64,000 nt of DNA from Pararge aegeria (Eukaryota; Arthropoda; Insecta; Lepidoptera; Nymphalidae). The translations under genes and the position numbers were made by a program. The notes beneath the pieces were generated by a model. That model made no database searches. It was not told the DNA's origin and was given only the letters and a program-made list of their open reading frames with translations. The stretch is from the NCBI RefSeq assembly GCF_905163445.1, contig NC_053197.1:10230001-10294000 (forward strand), read 5' to 3'. Below, one piece after another: positions 46,560 to 57,480 of this stretch. The stretch's first letter is position 1, and the number at the start of each line of letters is the position of its first letter.

Positions 46560-46800
46560 TAGTGGAGTAAGTTGAGAACTATTGCATATAAACCGGCAAC
46601 ACTTCGCAGGCCATGCAAGGAACAAGTCCTACAAAGTACTGCAATGTGTCTTTCGATCTAACGTCTCATGTGCCTTTGATGACACCCGCAATAACACCCT
46701 TTAGACACACCTGCTTGGCAGCTGAAATAAACATGGTGGTGACACATCCCGAGACGATGTCTGTCACATAAAGTTCTACTACTACAAAAACCCCGCATCG
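46560..46800 (+). mobile_element. Repeat family C, copy 3 (diverged)
   Basis: 'gtggagtaagttgagaacta', 'gcaacacttcgcaggccatg', 'caaggaacaagtcctacaaa' and 'cttggcagctgaaataaaca' follow the C order. The 106-codon minus frame 46666-46986 overlaps it and is spurious. Confidence 0.65.
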
Positions 46801-47013
46801 GTAAACGCAGCTTACTCCGACCCTAACGAGGTGGACAGACGCCATCAGGGAGTCACTGGGAGCCACTGGAGGCAACCGGCCCAGGACTGTGTATTCGAGA
46901 CTCAAAAAGACGTATGTCCAGCACTGGACGTCAATTGGTTGATAATAATTATGATGATGACTACTATATACAAGGTCAAATCGCACATGGACCCTTAAAA
47001 TGTCGCGGCATTT

Positions 47014-47410
47014 CGTGGTAGTTTTAAACTCGCGGCTACTAAATGTTGGAACGACCTACCTCTGCCATTAAGAGATATTAGCATGTCTAAACTCTCTTTT
47101 AAAAAGAAATTAAGAGAATATCTTTTCCAACAACAAAACATTTGAACACGGGTGCCTAAGTGTGTTTATTCTTTTTATTTTTTATTTTCATCGGTTCGAT
47201 CGTAACAAAATATTGTATATGTATACAAATCTTTTATATTTTTTTTTATTTATTATTACACTTTTTTTTTTCTTATTTTTTAATTATATAATGCTTTGAA
47301 GTAATTATATTGAAGACCATTTTGGGATCACACCGTTCCTATAATTGTTGTGTAGACTATTAAGTTGTATTTTAATTTTAGTGTGTGTATATCCAAATAA
47401 AGTTTTCTTT
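47014..47410 (+). pseudogene. LINE ORF2 C-terminus and 3' UTR
   Basis: An in-frame segment of 43 codons (47014-47145, stop TGA) reads RGSFKLAATKCWNDLPLPLR, then MSKLSFKKKLREYLFQQQ. This is the familiar end of CR1/L2/Jockey-type reverse transcriptases (W-N-x-L-P, then F-K-K-x-L). A T-rich 3' UTR follows and ends 'tatccaaataaagttttct' near 47410. It is 5'-truncated, lacks the RT core, and belongs to a different family from 4042. Confidence 0.7.
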
Positions 47411-50148
47411 TCTTTTTTCTTTTTTTTATATCCACTCTTTTTAAAGTGGGGAATTTAAAGCTGATACCTTCAACGCTGCTCTTAAATGAGTTGGCAGGCT
47501 TGTCTGTAAATAGGCTGATTTAATAAAGCAATTTTAAGTTTTGAGTTTAACATGTACTAGTTTAGTCAGTAGGTATATAAAAAACCCTAGTATTCAACGC
47601 TTCTAGGTCAGCGCGGTGAGTATCGAAGATATCAAATAAAGCCTTTTCAAGTGCATGCTTTAATAGTTTAGTTACTTTAAACTACGTATTCAGTAATAAG
47701 CTAAGTGCATTGAAACTGTGCAGCGATAGTTTCACTAAATTTTGGTCGGTGTTTATCGATGTAAAGGTACTTTGAAACTCAAGTTGTAGCGCTGTATTAC
47801 TCACCAAATACCTGACAAAATTTACTGTTATCGTGAAACTTCAGTTTACGGAACACTGCCTAATATGTAAAGGAAATTATAGTTATTTCGTAGACCTGAA
47901 GTTGGATGCTTATCAATTTCTGCTATGATATAGGTTTCTGAGGTTCAGCATACTAAATTTCTCTGGTGGGCGTTCTCTGCCAAAAAGGGGTACCATTATT
48001 AAGTTTAGACCCTTCACGCTCTTCAATATATCATATCTCATATTATATTTATAGTATATATTAGTAAATATTTATAATAGTTGGTTAAATACGATTATAT
48101 TCAGTTTAATCATTAATGTTTGCGGAACATCAGAATGTTGTGAGAAAGTCTTTTTTCTTTGGATCGACCATACGAATCAAAACCTACATAAAAATAGAAG
48201 TTAAAATGCAACAAATAAACATAGTGGCATAAGTATCCTGTTTGAATTAAAAAAAAAATACTTCTTACTGTTTTTCTCATTTTCGAGCTTATTATATTAT
48301 ATTAACTTAGCCCTTTTTATGTAAAACGTAAAGTATCTTATTTACATTCAGGTCCAATGAGAAATGAATGAGTCCTACTCACAAAAAATAATATTTTTCA
48401 ATCTTAACTTATTTGTGTTTTGCACGTACGGGTACAGGCAGGTGCGAAAACACCATGATCACAAAGATAAATTCATTTACAGTAAAGTTTTTGCACAGTG
48501 AAAACGTTCAAATTTACTGCGCAAAGACAACTCGATGGTAATCCACTAACGCAAATTGCCTCTATAGTAAAATTCCATCCGCGTAGTCTGAAATGACGGG
48601 CGAAATTTGCATGGCTGATTGCCGTCCGTTGCTCAATCAAGGATATTTAACAAAATTAACTAATTGAGTGAATGTTCCATCGTTCCCTATCCCACTAACT
48701 TGCCAACGGTAAATTGGCTAAACAATGAAGCTACGTGTATCGGGATAATCTAATAAGCGATAATTAGGTGATTATGTGGGTTCGCTGGTTTTAATTTCGC
48801 TGATTTTGCTTGCCTAATCCTTCAATTTGTAAGGTTGCTAAACTTATTACTGGATAACTGAATTAGCAAAGACTTATTAGGTGTAAGAGAGTTATTAATC
48901 TCAGAAAATGGAGGTAGGTTTTAAGGTGAAACAATAAATAGCCGAAACATAGAAGTTTTCACGTTGGTTATAAATGTATGAATTGTGAATTGTTCAATTG
49001 AATTCAATATGTTAGTTCATACCATCCTCTTTATTTATATTAAAAAAAAACCAGTAAAAGTATGTTCTTGTTTTCCGTCTTTCTAAAAACCTGGACCAAT
49101 TTATATATATTATATTGACTCTTAGCTAAAGTTTGACTCGGTAAGTGACTTGTGTCCTAAAAAAGCTATCACAAAATAGATAACTACCTACATTATTTTT
49201 TCTGATATAATAAATCAACAACACACGGTTTTGTTTACTCTATTATACCATAAACATAAATTATGTAAAAAGTTATCTTGTTACTCACATTATATCAAAT
49301 TACTTTCATTAATTAGCAATTACAACGTAAAGTACGCAATATAGAAATATAAGATGTGTAAAATTGTGTCTTGAAGTATACACGGTAATTAACCATAAAT
49401 TATTTGGTAAACAACAATAGCTTTGTTAACGGTTGGTTAAGAATTTGTAATGTTAACATCTAATTAGAGTTGTCGTGAAACACCCTTAAGAACTGAAGGT
49501 AATTAATATTTGAGGTATTGCGATATAAGTACATTGAATGTAGTAAAATGTTTATGAATATACTGATTAAAGATATATCACTATTTCAAGGTTTTAAACT
49601 ATGTTGATATAATAATATGGCATTATAAAAAAAACGGACTGAAGGCCGTTGATATTCAAAACTCCTGTATACATTTTTATTTCACTGATTAGATTTAATC
49701 AGTTTAGGTTATTCCACATCTTTATTATTCATCTATATTATATCTATATATGCTTAAAAAGCAACTAAATAAATGTCGTAATCAACAATTTTTTTTTATT
49801 TCACTACCCTTGACTGTATTCTCACTTGGTGCTTAGTGACTGCATAGTCTAAGATTTTGAAATTTTTGTTTCAGAACCGATGTGTAGTTCCTCTTATAGT
49901 TTATATAACTGCATATAAAATTTTAATCACTCCGTTTTATTAAACACAAAGGTACGCTTATTGGCACGGCTTTGTCGACAGGGATGTAACTAGTAGCAAC
50001 TGAAATCTCTGACTATATCATTGTAATTATACCCAGCCTATTCATGTCCTTTGCTGGGCCCTCACTTTCATAGCGAAGCCCCTCCAAACAGCCCTGGTCT
50101 GCAGACCGGATTAAAAAACATATATTATTTGAATTATGCCCCGACAAC
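47411..50148. other. Long intergenic stretch, nothing recognised
   Basis: I see no repeat match within the window, no hairpin above 12 bp and no frame of interest. With 13977-16022 this is the cleanest unique-looking sequence and the best place to look for conserved non-coding elements. Confidence 0.4.
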
Positions 50149-50211
50149 AATGTTTGTTACCACTGCTATTGCGATCAAGGGGTAATACCTATTGCAGTGG
50201 TAACAAACATT
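50149..50211. repeat. Perfect 18-bp inverted repeat
   Basis: aatgtttgttaccactgc (50149-50166) and gcagtggtaacaaacatt (50194-50211), spacer 27 nt. After a 2-nt slip the pairing continues with caacaa/ttgttg. The plus frame 50197-50418 starts in it and has no known family. Confidence 0.8.
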
Positions 50212-50508
50212 TTTGTTGCATTCGCAAAACTATTTGAAATTCTGCACTGTATAGAGAATTCCTATTTTGAAAACAGCGTTTTATTTCAATTCCCCAAAGG
50301 AGTTGGTGCAACGAAATTACACCGGTTTAACACTTCCGCGGGACACTTTATCGAATGTATTTGGGACTGGAAATTCACTCAGTATTTCAGTTTTACGATT
50401 CTAAGCAATATTAGGTAGAGCATTTTAAGGTAAATTAATATTTGGTTGCCTATTTCGTTTCCATATTTTTTTGGTAAATTAGTAAGTTATCAGTAGATAA
50501 GTATCAGT

Positions 50509-50580
50509 GTAAGGATATAAATTTCATATATTATATAAAAAGTATATACTTTTAATATAATATAAATTTCATATCCTTAC
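50509..50580. mobile_element. 72-bp foldback
   Basis: Ends gtaaggatat and atatccttac are exact inverted repeats. The centre aaaagtatatactttt is a perfect 16-bp palindrome, and the flanks between them pair imperfectly. Confidence 0.65.
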
Positions 50581-51072
50581 AATATTTGGAATGCTTAGTT
50601 GGTCTAGTGACTCTGTGACTATACAGACCAGGAGGTCTTGTACTCATATTAGGTAATTCCACCCTCATACTCGTACCAAATATTCTTTAGGTATTACAGC
50701 TTTTATATCAAGAAATTAAAACGCCAGAATTTGAACATTACTGTCTGCTGTTCTAGTACTTCGAATAGCACGTTAATCTGTCAGTCCCAATTTCCTTCAT
50801 TTAAAAAAATCTTAAATAGTAAATGCAGAGGTGGTGGTATTAAGCTCTATTTCTCATCCTCAGAAATGGGATATTAATAGACGGAGGGTCAACAAGACTA
50901 CTTAGAACTTGTCTCTAATAACTCTGTTTCAAAATGCGATACAGCAACAAAGATCATCAAGAATCATTCAGGAATAAGGTAGCGAACTTCCTCATTTTTA
51001 GCATTAATTTTTATAATGTGGACAAAATATGATTTTTGTTTGGTAATAATAGCCAATTCATAGGAAATGCAA
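50581..51072. other. Intergenic, nothing recognised
   Basis: No repeat or ORF noticed. Confidence 0.45.
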
Positions 51073-51190
51073 TTAAGTGACTTCAGACTTCTGCTTGACT
51101 GCAGAAATAAGCGCATGGCCATAGTTCTCTGGCCCGGGCTCTTACACAGGAAGTTCTACTACGGTTTCCGACTAAAACACTTACAAAACC
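51073..51190 (+). mobile_element. Repeat family C, 3' fragment
   Basis: 'gactgcagaaataagcgcat' and 'ttacacaggaagttctacta' align with the end of the C copies at 46730 and 40290. Confidence 0.5.
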
Positions 51191-51489
51191 TACTTAGTTT
51201 TTCCCTGAATATTACTATTTCTTAACCTACAATAAATAATGCGTCTTGTATTACAGATACCCTGCAGAAACCGTTATTCTCTGACATAACTTTGGATCCA
51301 GTCGATTGCTTTTTGCGCCTCAGGGAAAGTTTGATTTCCCCCAGGATTACACCTGACCGGGTGTAAAAATATTTTCTCACATTTTTTTTTCATTACTTTC
51401 ATAATAATGTGATAGTTCTGTGCGCTTTTAGTGAATAAGATTTTTTTAAGAACTGCAAAATGGTTTTATTTATTGAATACTCTCGTGTT

Positions 51490-51544
51490 ACATAACGTAC
51501 GTTACATAACGTACGTTACATAACGTACGTTACATAACGTACGT
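51490..51544. repeat. 14-bp minisatellite, four units
   Basis: The unit acataacgtacgtt is repeated with no changes, the last unit lacking one base. Each unit contains the palindrome aacgtacgtt, so the array is also a series of inverted repeats. Confidence 0.95.
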
Positions 51545-51654
51545 ACATTAATATCAATTTTTTAAAGTTTACCCAACACGATCGGGTCGAGTTGGAAGAT
51601 TAGTTTTCTAAATAAATTGGTTAAAATCTCTAGATTTCTTTGGCTAGAATTCCA

Positions 51655-51800
51655 CAAAAATCTATGTATTTATATTATAAATGCGAATGCAAGTTTGTTT
51701 GTTACGGTTTCGTGTTGTAACTACAGAACTGATTATCATGAAATTTTGCATTTATAATTGAAAAGTAGATGGTTTTTTAGAAAGTGCCGCCATATCTCCA
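51655..51800 (+). repeat. Helitron-like dispersed repeat fragment
   Basis: 'ttatattataaatgcgaatg' then 'caagtttgtttgttacggtt' and 'tacagaactgattatcatga' is wording I recognise from abundant lepidopteran non-autonomous repeats. No termini are defined. Confidence 0.45.
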
Positions 51801-51964
51801 TCAATCTCAGGCGTAGGTGCCTGTAAATATACAGCCCAATATTATAAAAATTAAGCTGCAGCAGCAGCAATACACTTTTATTGTACACCACAGAGAAAAT
51901 TTACAGAGATACAAATACAACAGCACAATAAGGTAGAACGTACAATTTGGCGGCCTTATCGCTA

Positions 51965-52137
51965 AATAGCGATCTCTGTATGGTGTAATTTATAATAACT
52001 TCAATCCGTATACTCCACTCCAAACAGATCCTCGGCAATGTACCTCTACACACGTTTCGCTCCTAAACCGGTGCATCCTCAGGAGATGTTGACTTTACAA
52101 TGAATAATTGTTAAGTCAAACTTAACAATTATTCATT
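51965..52137 (+). mobile_element. Foldback element, family I, copy 3
   Basis: The left arm 'ctgtatggtgtaatttataa' to 'gcatcctcaggagatgttga' matches 6795-6915. Instead of the long right arm it ends in a perfect 17-bp hairpin (aatgaataattgttaag, 52099-52115, with 52121-52137). It abuts the SINE at 52138. Confidence 0.8.
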
Positions 52138-52283
52138 GGTTTGGGTGGTATCTAGCCAAGGCCGAACTCTCCCACTCTGGTGGGAGACTACTAACTACTA
52201 CTAACTAGATTAGGAAAAATTCTCCACCGGGATCGAACCCTGAACCTTCCAGTTAAAACTACATGGCTCACCGCTGCGCCAAC
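52138..52283 (-). mobile_element. tRNA-derived SINE, truncated
   Basis: On the minus strand it starts ttggcgcagcggtgagccat (A-box region), has B box ggttcgatccc (one change), then 'gtctcccaccagagtgggag' and 'ttcggccttggctagatacc'. The body then stops at the foldback. The same body appears at 9690. Confidence 0.75.
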
Positions 52284-52599
52284 TTTATGGTAGGTACTTG
52301 TTGGGAACAATTACAGATTAAGATCGCATTAATCTGTATGTAACACTATATTATTATAGCTGCTATATACTGGATGTATACTAAGCCATCCTTTATCTAG
52401 ACTTCGCTTTGTGCTAAGTGGATATTGGTTATGTATCACACAAGGCATTAGTAAGTTAAATTATTCATGGCCTCACCCGGCTGTATTGTTGAGTCTAATT
52501 GGTTTGAAAACCTTGTACGGCGAATAAACGGTACAGTTACAATAACATCTGGGTTTAGTGTTCTAACTACTCTGAAAATCTTTTTATTTTATTCGACTA
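52284..52599. other. Intergenic, nothing recognised
   Basis: Spacer between two SINE-related pieces. Confidence 0.45.
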
Positions 52600-52690
52600 C
52601 AAGAGAGCCGTTGACTGCAATCTCACCTGGTGGTAAATGATCATTTAGTCCCAGATGGTTTAAAGGTAATCTGCTATAGCAGTTATATTT
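52600..52690 (-). mobile_element. LINE/SINE 3'-tail fragment
   Basis: 'gccgttgactgcaatctcac' and 'ctggtggtaaatgatcattt' reversed give the tail 'ttaccaccaggtgagattgc' of the LINE at 5177. Confidence 0.65.
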
Positions 52691-52839
52691 GACCCATAAT
52701 CGTTATCAGTTTATTTTGCCCTATTGCTTCCGTTAGGCATCGAACGCGGGACTTCCAGGACACTTAAAATACTACGGCGATCAACAATCTTGCTTTAACA
52801 AAACTTTGTTGGGGCCTATTTACAAGTACATGTAATCGT

Positions 52840-52935
52840 CATCTGAATAACGTCTCACAGCTGGGTGCAGGCCTCCTCTTAATGGGAGAGAGGGTTTAAG
52901 AGAAGACACCCACTACACTGCTCCAATCCAAGTTG
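52840..52935 (-). repeat. Family D-like fragment, reverse orientation
   Basis: 'gcaggcctcctcttaatggg' and 'ctccaatccaagttggtggg' recall reversed SINE/LINE ends with 'ccaccaacccgcattggagc'. Weak. Confidence 0.4.
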
Positions 52936-53856
52936 GTGGGTTTGAAACTTATTATTCACTAATAAATCCCCCCAACCGGTGAACCGGTGAGCCCGCTGAC
53001 AAGTGAAGAACCGTTGGTTCAAAGTGCTTATGAGGCACGCGACATCGCCAATTTCCTAATTATGAGAATTCTTAACAGGAGAATCCAATACCTAATAAAT
53101 CATAACTTAACTCTCTCGGGAATAGAACAAAGGATCTATTGATCTCGTACTTGAACATGATTTCGAATAAATCAGCAGTTAAAAGAAGCTAGGTAGTTCA
53201 CAAAAGATATTATATTACAAAATAAATATTTTAAATGGACTTGTGTCCCTACATTATCAGTTATCTCGCAACGTTAAAATAAGCACCCAAGCTATAAAAT
53301 CAAACCATTTAATAAAAAAAAAGTTGGTAACATTTTTACAGAGGCAAAATGAAGAAAAATGTCGCCGTGAATCCTGATATCTAGAACATAAGAGAAAATA
53401 TTAATAATGTCACGAAAACAAAAAATACCTACTTTGTTCCTGCCGTTGAGCATACAGAATCCCTAATAAGAGAAGCTTATGGCGAATAACATCTGGGGCT
53501 TGGATGGTAAACACTCGGCAGTAAACACAAGGTTACAGCAGAAAAATGTTATTTGACGCTCAAGCTTCCTTATATTTTGTTTATTTTTTTTTACAAGGAT
53601 CATTGGCAGGAGAGTTATTGTATGTATATTTTTTTAAACTTAACAATGTTAGCTAACTTCACTTCGTGCTTGTTAACTGGCCTATGTTATTTCGTGTAAG
53701 TATATTAGGGACTCGGTTTTCCAATTTTCACGACATGGAAACCATAAACAGGAATGTGTTATCAAATTAATCTGTTTAGTATGTTTCATTTAATATTTGT
53801 CAGTCTGTACGTTCGGGTTGCGTCAAAATATGATAGAGTCTATATATAGTGATAGT
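52936..53856. other. Intergenic, nothing recognised
   Basis: 'ccaaccggtgaaccggtgag' at 52974-52993 is a small duplication. No ORF of interest. Confidence 0.45.
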
Positions 53857-53941
53857 GATAGAGTCTTGAATTCTTACAATAAGTAATTATTGTAAGAAGT
53901 CCTTACAATAAGTAATTATTGTAAGAAGTCAAGACTCTATC
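53857..53941. mobile_element. 85-bp foldback with two internal palindromes
   Basis: gatagagtcttga (53857-53869) and tcaagactctatc (53929-53941) are perfect inverted repeats. Between them cttacaataagtaa/ttattgtaag occurs twice in tandem, each copy itself a 10-bp stem with loop gtaa. The whole unit folds on itself with few mismatches. Confidence 0.85.
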
Positions 53942-54112
53942 AGTCTAAAAGAATCCTATCAGCATCAAAGAATTACTTTACCGTTTCAAGGGATGACAAC
54001 CTTACCCTTTTGACCGAAAGGGGGAAGTTATTTCAACAAGGAAACAGCCCAAGGAACAGACGACATATAATATTCCAAAGAAAACGCAACAGATTTTTTT
54101 TTTAATTAAATA

Positions 54113-54363
54113 TCCTACGACAATATACACATTGCCATCTAGCCAAAGTAAGCGAAGTATGTGTTATATATACTAAAATGACTGATGGTTTCTTAAATAT
54201 ATTTCAACGGGTACATACCACGACGATAAGATGTTTACTAAAATAAATAATGGATACTAAAATGAATGAGTGTTCGTGACATAAACATATTCCAGTTGTG
54301 GAAATCGAACCCACGGCCTTGGACTCTAAAAGCAGGATCGGTGCCGACTGCGCCAGACGTCAG
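54113..54363 (-). mobile_element. SINE, family A, copy 8
   Basis: The A box TGGCGCAGTCGG fits the consensus; the B box reads ggttcgatttc (one change). The body is rearranged between 54180 and 54260. The minus frame 54238-54459 (73 codons) is a by-product. Confidence 0.8.
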
Positions 54364-55027
54364 TTTAAAAAGATAGAACGCAAGAAGAAGAAAACTGATA
54401 GTCTTGATTATTAATGGTTTCCTTGCAGATAGAAATTGGTTTAGCCCGAAGCTCACCACGCTGGCCGAATGCGGATAGGTAGACTTCGCACACTATCTTA
54501 ATTGCTTCAATTAAAAATGCACACAACACCGAAAAGTTAAAGGGGCGTGTCGTAGATAGAACTCGGTCTTAACACTAGGCAATCACCGCTTCTATCCAGT
54601 ATCAGACATCAGATAGTTAACAAAATATTTATTAACATTTGAAAGGTATTATTTGAGTTTTTTAGAGATAAAATTGTATTGTGTACGGAAATAATAATAG
54701 TGGCGAAATCAAATTTCTTCTCAAGCATCCAAATCCAATTTCCATACACCTCTTCGAAATTTCTCCCTTAAAATAAAAATTGAAAGAATCTCTATTACGG
54801 CATCCGCGAAATGGAGTAGGTAAAATATCAGAGACATTTGTCAGTCGATTACCTGCGAGGGAGCCACCCCGATAATATCCCAAACACGGTTCCTTACCAT
54901 GTCTTACTCTTCTTATGAATATCAAATTTCTTGAATGTTTTCTTTAATAGGTCTTATGCAACAAGAATGACTTGTATGTTCAAAAAATATATAATGTGTG
55001 TATAATAATTATAAATGTATAACAATG
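54364..55027. other. Intergenic, repeat scrap at 54440-54495
   Basis: 'cgaagctcaccacgctggcc' and 'gaatgcggataggtagactt' are the reverse of a family D tail. The 87-codon minus frame 54662-54925 is Arg/Gly-rich with no known family. Confidence 0.4.
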
Positions 55028-55265
55028 GACGGCCGATTTGCGCAGTTTGCAGCGACCCTGATTTCTGAGTCCAAGGCCGTGGATTCAATTCCCACAACTG
55101 GAAAATGTTTGTGTGATGAGCATGAATGTTTTTCAGTGTCTGGGTGTTTATATATATATTATAAGTATTTATGTATATTATTCATAAAAATATTCATCAG
55201 TCATCTACCCAGCTACGCTTACTTTAGGACTAGATGGCGTTGTCGTAGTATATAAATTATTTATT
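55028..55265 (+). mobile_element. SINE, family A, copy 9
   Basis: Both pol III boxes are altered (ttgcgcagtttg; gattcaattcc). The 3' part lacks 'tagtacccataacaca'. The 85-codon frame 54998-55255 is a by-product. Confidence 0.9.
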
Positions 55266-56289
55266 TTATTTACTTCATTAAAGTTATAACTATACAGGCA
55301 GTTTGTGGTATCTTTAAGACCCGGAAATCTATTTCAGATTGCCATTATGTAATTTTGACATTGCTTGTACAAGGTTATTGTTTTACCTGTTTTTTTTTTT
55401 TTATTTTAATCGAATTCATTTCAGTCTTTTCCAATTAAAGTATCCCATATTACTCCTTGCATACCATAGTCTAGCTAAAACTATTTATTCTAATTCTGTT
55501 TAGCCTTTACTAAGATTTTTAGAAACCACAGGCCTTCAATTCTTTATTTTAAACGTATAAAATATATTTATATATATAGTTAAAGATGTTGATGGTATAT
55601 CCAGTGACTTAGGGGAAAAATAGGTACTTACGCGTATGCTTTGCTCCTTAAACACATTTTTTAAATACCACGCCAAGTATTTGATCCTCCAGCGTAATAA
55701 TATATTAAATTGTGGTTCTTGTACGTGATATCCGATTAAATTCTCGGAAGTTAAGCAAAGAATTTTAATAGGAAAGAAATTGCGGAGCGGTCTGTGGCGA
55801 CTCAAAGCGTTCTGAACTCGTAACTATACTCATTATATTCTTGCTTGTCTAAGTTTCAGTATGGCCGCCTTTGCTATTATAATAGCGACCTTTTAAATTA
55901 TTCATTCCTTTAAATGAAGATTAAATTATTTCTCAGCAAATGACAAACTTCAAGTTCTCGCTATTCAAAGTCGCTTCAGATGACGAGTCGACGAGCCATC
56001 TGCAAGACAACTTAATTGTCTGTCTTAAGTGCCTCTGTCTGTTGCCTTCTTTATACTTTCTTATGCTAATACATTTAATAGAATATATACATACGATAAT
56101 TGAATAATAGGATTCAAAAATAAATGTTATAATAACGACTTACACGTACAAGTACTAAGTCAGTAATGCTTTATAGGATTTCTTATAATATTGCATTGCG
56201 CGTGGTTGATGAACCTAATTATTTTAAACGTTTGAAATTTCAACAGATAAATCATTGAAGTATGGTGAGTTTTTTTTTCTTTATACATT
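55266..56289. other. Intergenic, nothing recognised
   Basis: The minus frame 55536-55805 (89 codons) is Lys/Ile/Phe-rich without a motif. Confidence 0.45.
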
Positions 56290-57081
56290 TTGATACCAAT
56301 TTTGATAAAAACTTTTGACACACTTTTAGACCAAATGCCATCTAAAAGAGACCGTGCTCGTCTTCTCGCTCTCTCTGCTAAGGAGTCCGGCTACTGGCTA
56401 CATGCTCTCCCTTCAGCTAACCTGGGCACTATGTTAGACCACACCACTCTATCGGTGGTGATTGGTCTTAGGCTTGGCGCCTCTATAATTCAGCCTCATC
56501 GATGCCACTGCGGTGACAGCGTTGACACCTACGGTCACCATGGACTCTCCTGTTCAAGAAGCGCTGGTCGCTTCTCTCGCCATAGCACCATCAACGACAT
56601 CATCCGACGTTCTCTAGCTACCGCTCACGTACCAGCTGTATTAGAACCTATTGGTTTGGCGCGGAGCGATGGCAAGAGACCTGATGGTATGACGCTCATA
56701 CCTTGGAGGCTTGGAAGGTCACTTCTGTGGGATGCAACTTGTGTTGATACCCTAGCTGCATCACACATCCAGGCCACTTCGTCAATGGTAGGTGCGGCTG
56801 CTTCCAGTGCCGAGCAGGCCAAGAGGCGTAAATATGAAAACCTGGATAGCAGCTTCATTTTTGTGCCTTTTGGTTTAGAGACTTTGGGACCGTGGGGTCC
56901 GGAGGCAAGAGCCCTTTTCAAAGAATTATCGAAAAGGGTTATCGAGTCTACCGGTGATCCTAGAGCGGGCAGTTACCTTGGCCAACGAATTAGTTTGGCC
57001 ATCCAGAGGGGAAATGCTGCCAGCATCTTAGGAACTGTGCCTCGCTGCGGTGGTTTCGAGGACGTTTTAGATTTTATTTAG
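56290..57081 (+). CDS. Retroelement polyprotein C-terminal region: Cys/His knuckle plus endonuclease-like domain (5'-truncated)
   Basis: A 263-codon uninterrupted frame (opens at TTG; first ATG is residue 16, 56335) ending at TAG 57079-57081. From memory it matches the C-terminus of reverse-transcriptase proteins widespread in invertebrates. A helical segment (17-45, RARLLALSAKESGYWLHALP) and LGL-type strand (53-65) precede a C-x-C ... HH ... C knuckle (Cys72, Cys74, His83/84, Cys88). Then come GLARSDGKRPDG (122-133), LLWDATCVDT (145-154), FVPFGLETLG (191-200) and QRISLAIQRGNAASILGT (232-249). RPD (130-132) with Asp148 resembles the PD...D of restriction-like endonucleases of some non-LTR elements. 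That assignment is inference; I did not confirm a lysine. The reverse transcriptase is missing, so the copy is 5'-truncated, yet has no stop or frameshift, suggesting recent insertion. Codon use is G+C-richer than the flanks. Confidence 0.75.
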   Translation: MIPILIKTFDTLLDQMPSKRDRARLLALSAKESGYWLHALPSANLGTMLDHTTLSVVIGLRLGASIIQPHRCHCGDSVDTYGHHGLSCSRSAGRFSRHSTINDIIRRSLATAHVPAVLEPIGLARSDGKRPDGMTLIPWRLGRSLLWDATCVDTLAASHIQATSSMVGAAASSAEQAKRRKYENLDSSFIFVPFGLETLGPWGPEARALFKELSKRVIESTGDPRAGSYLGQRISLAIQRGNAASILGTVPRCGGFEDVLDFI

Positions 57082-57414
57082 TTTTTAAATAGTTTATTTT
57101 AGGTTATAGTTATGTATTAATAAAAATTATATTTTTGATACCTATTATGTTATGAATACAATTTCGATCACTTCAAGACGTTAAATCTATTTTCGGCGAG
57201 CGCATAAAAATTTTTGTTTGTTTAAATATTCGTTTTTAATTTCAACATCCTTGTGAGTAGGAACTTTGACCGTTGGGTATCTAAATAGCGGTTGGCCGGA
57301 TGTGGTCAGAAATTATCGGAAAAGTTATTAACTAAACTAAATAAGCAAGTATATAAAAGGTTCTTTTCATTGTGTTTTGTTGTTCAAAAGGTCGCATATT
57401 TGAGTTTTTTTTAT
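57082..57414 (+). other. 3' flank of the retroelement ORF
   Basis: T/A-rich sequence probably includes the element's 3' UTR (to about 57140; AATAAA-like taataaaaat at 57118). Beyond that nothing is recognised. Confidence 0.4.
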
Positions 57415-57480
57415 TCTATTGCAAGTTAACACTTGACTGCAATCTCATCTGCTGTTAAGTGAAGGTAACGAGCTAACTCC
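57415..57480 (-). mobile_element. LINE/SINE 3'-tail fragment
   Basis: 'gcaagttaacacttgactgc' and 'aatctcatctgctgttaagt' are the reversed tail of the 5177 family. Confidence 0.6.

Noticed and set aside
46666..46986. 106-codon minus frame with Val/Cys-rich protein-like text
   Set aside because: It lies antisense to family C repeat sequence; similar frames arise in the other C copies.
51488..51546. Palindromic 14-mers suggested a replication origin or iteron array
   Set aside because: No adjacent initiator gene or A/T melting element specific to it; a minisatellite explains the data.
54998..55255. 85-codon frame with two cysteines and repeated counterparts at 13672, 17919 and 58075
   Set aside because: The apparent conservation is that of the SINE A head, which translates similarly in each copy.
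56625..56921. 98-codon minus frame
   Set aside because: Antisense shadow of the retroelement ORF 56290-57081.
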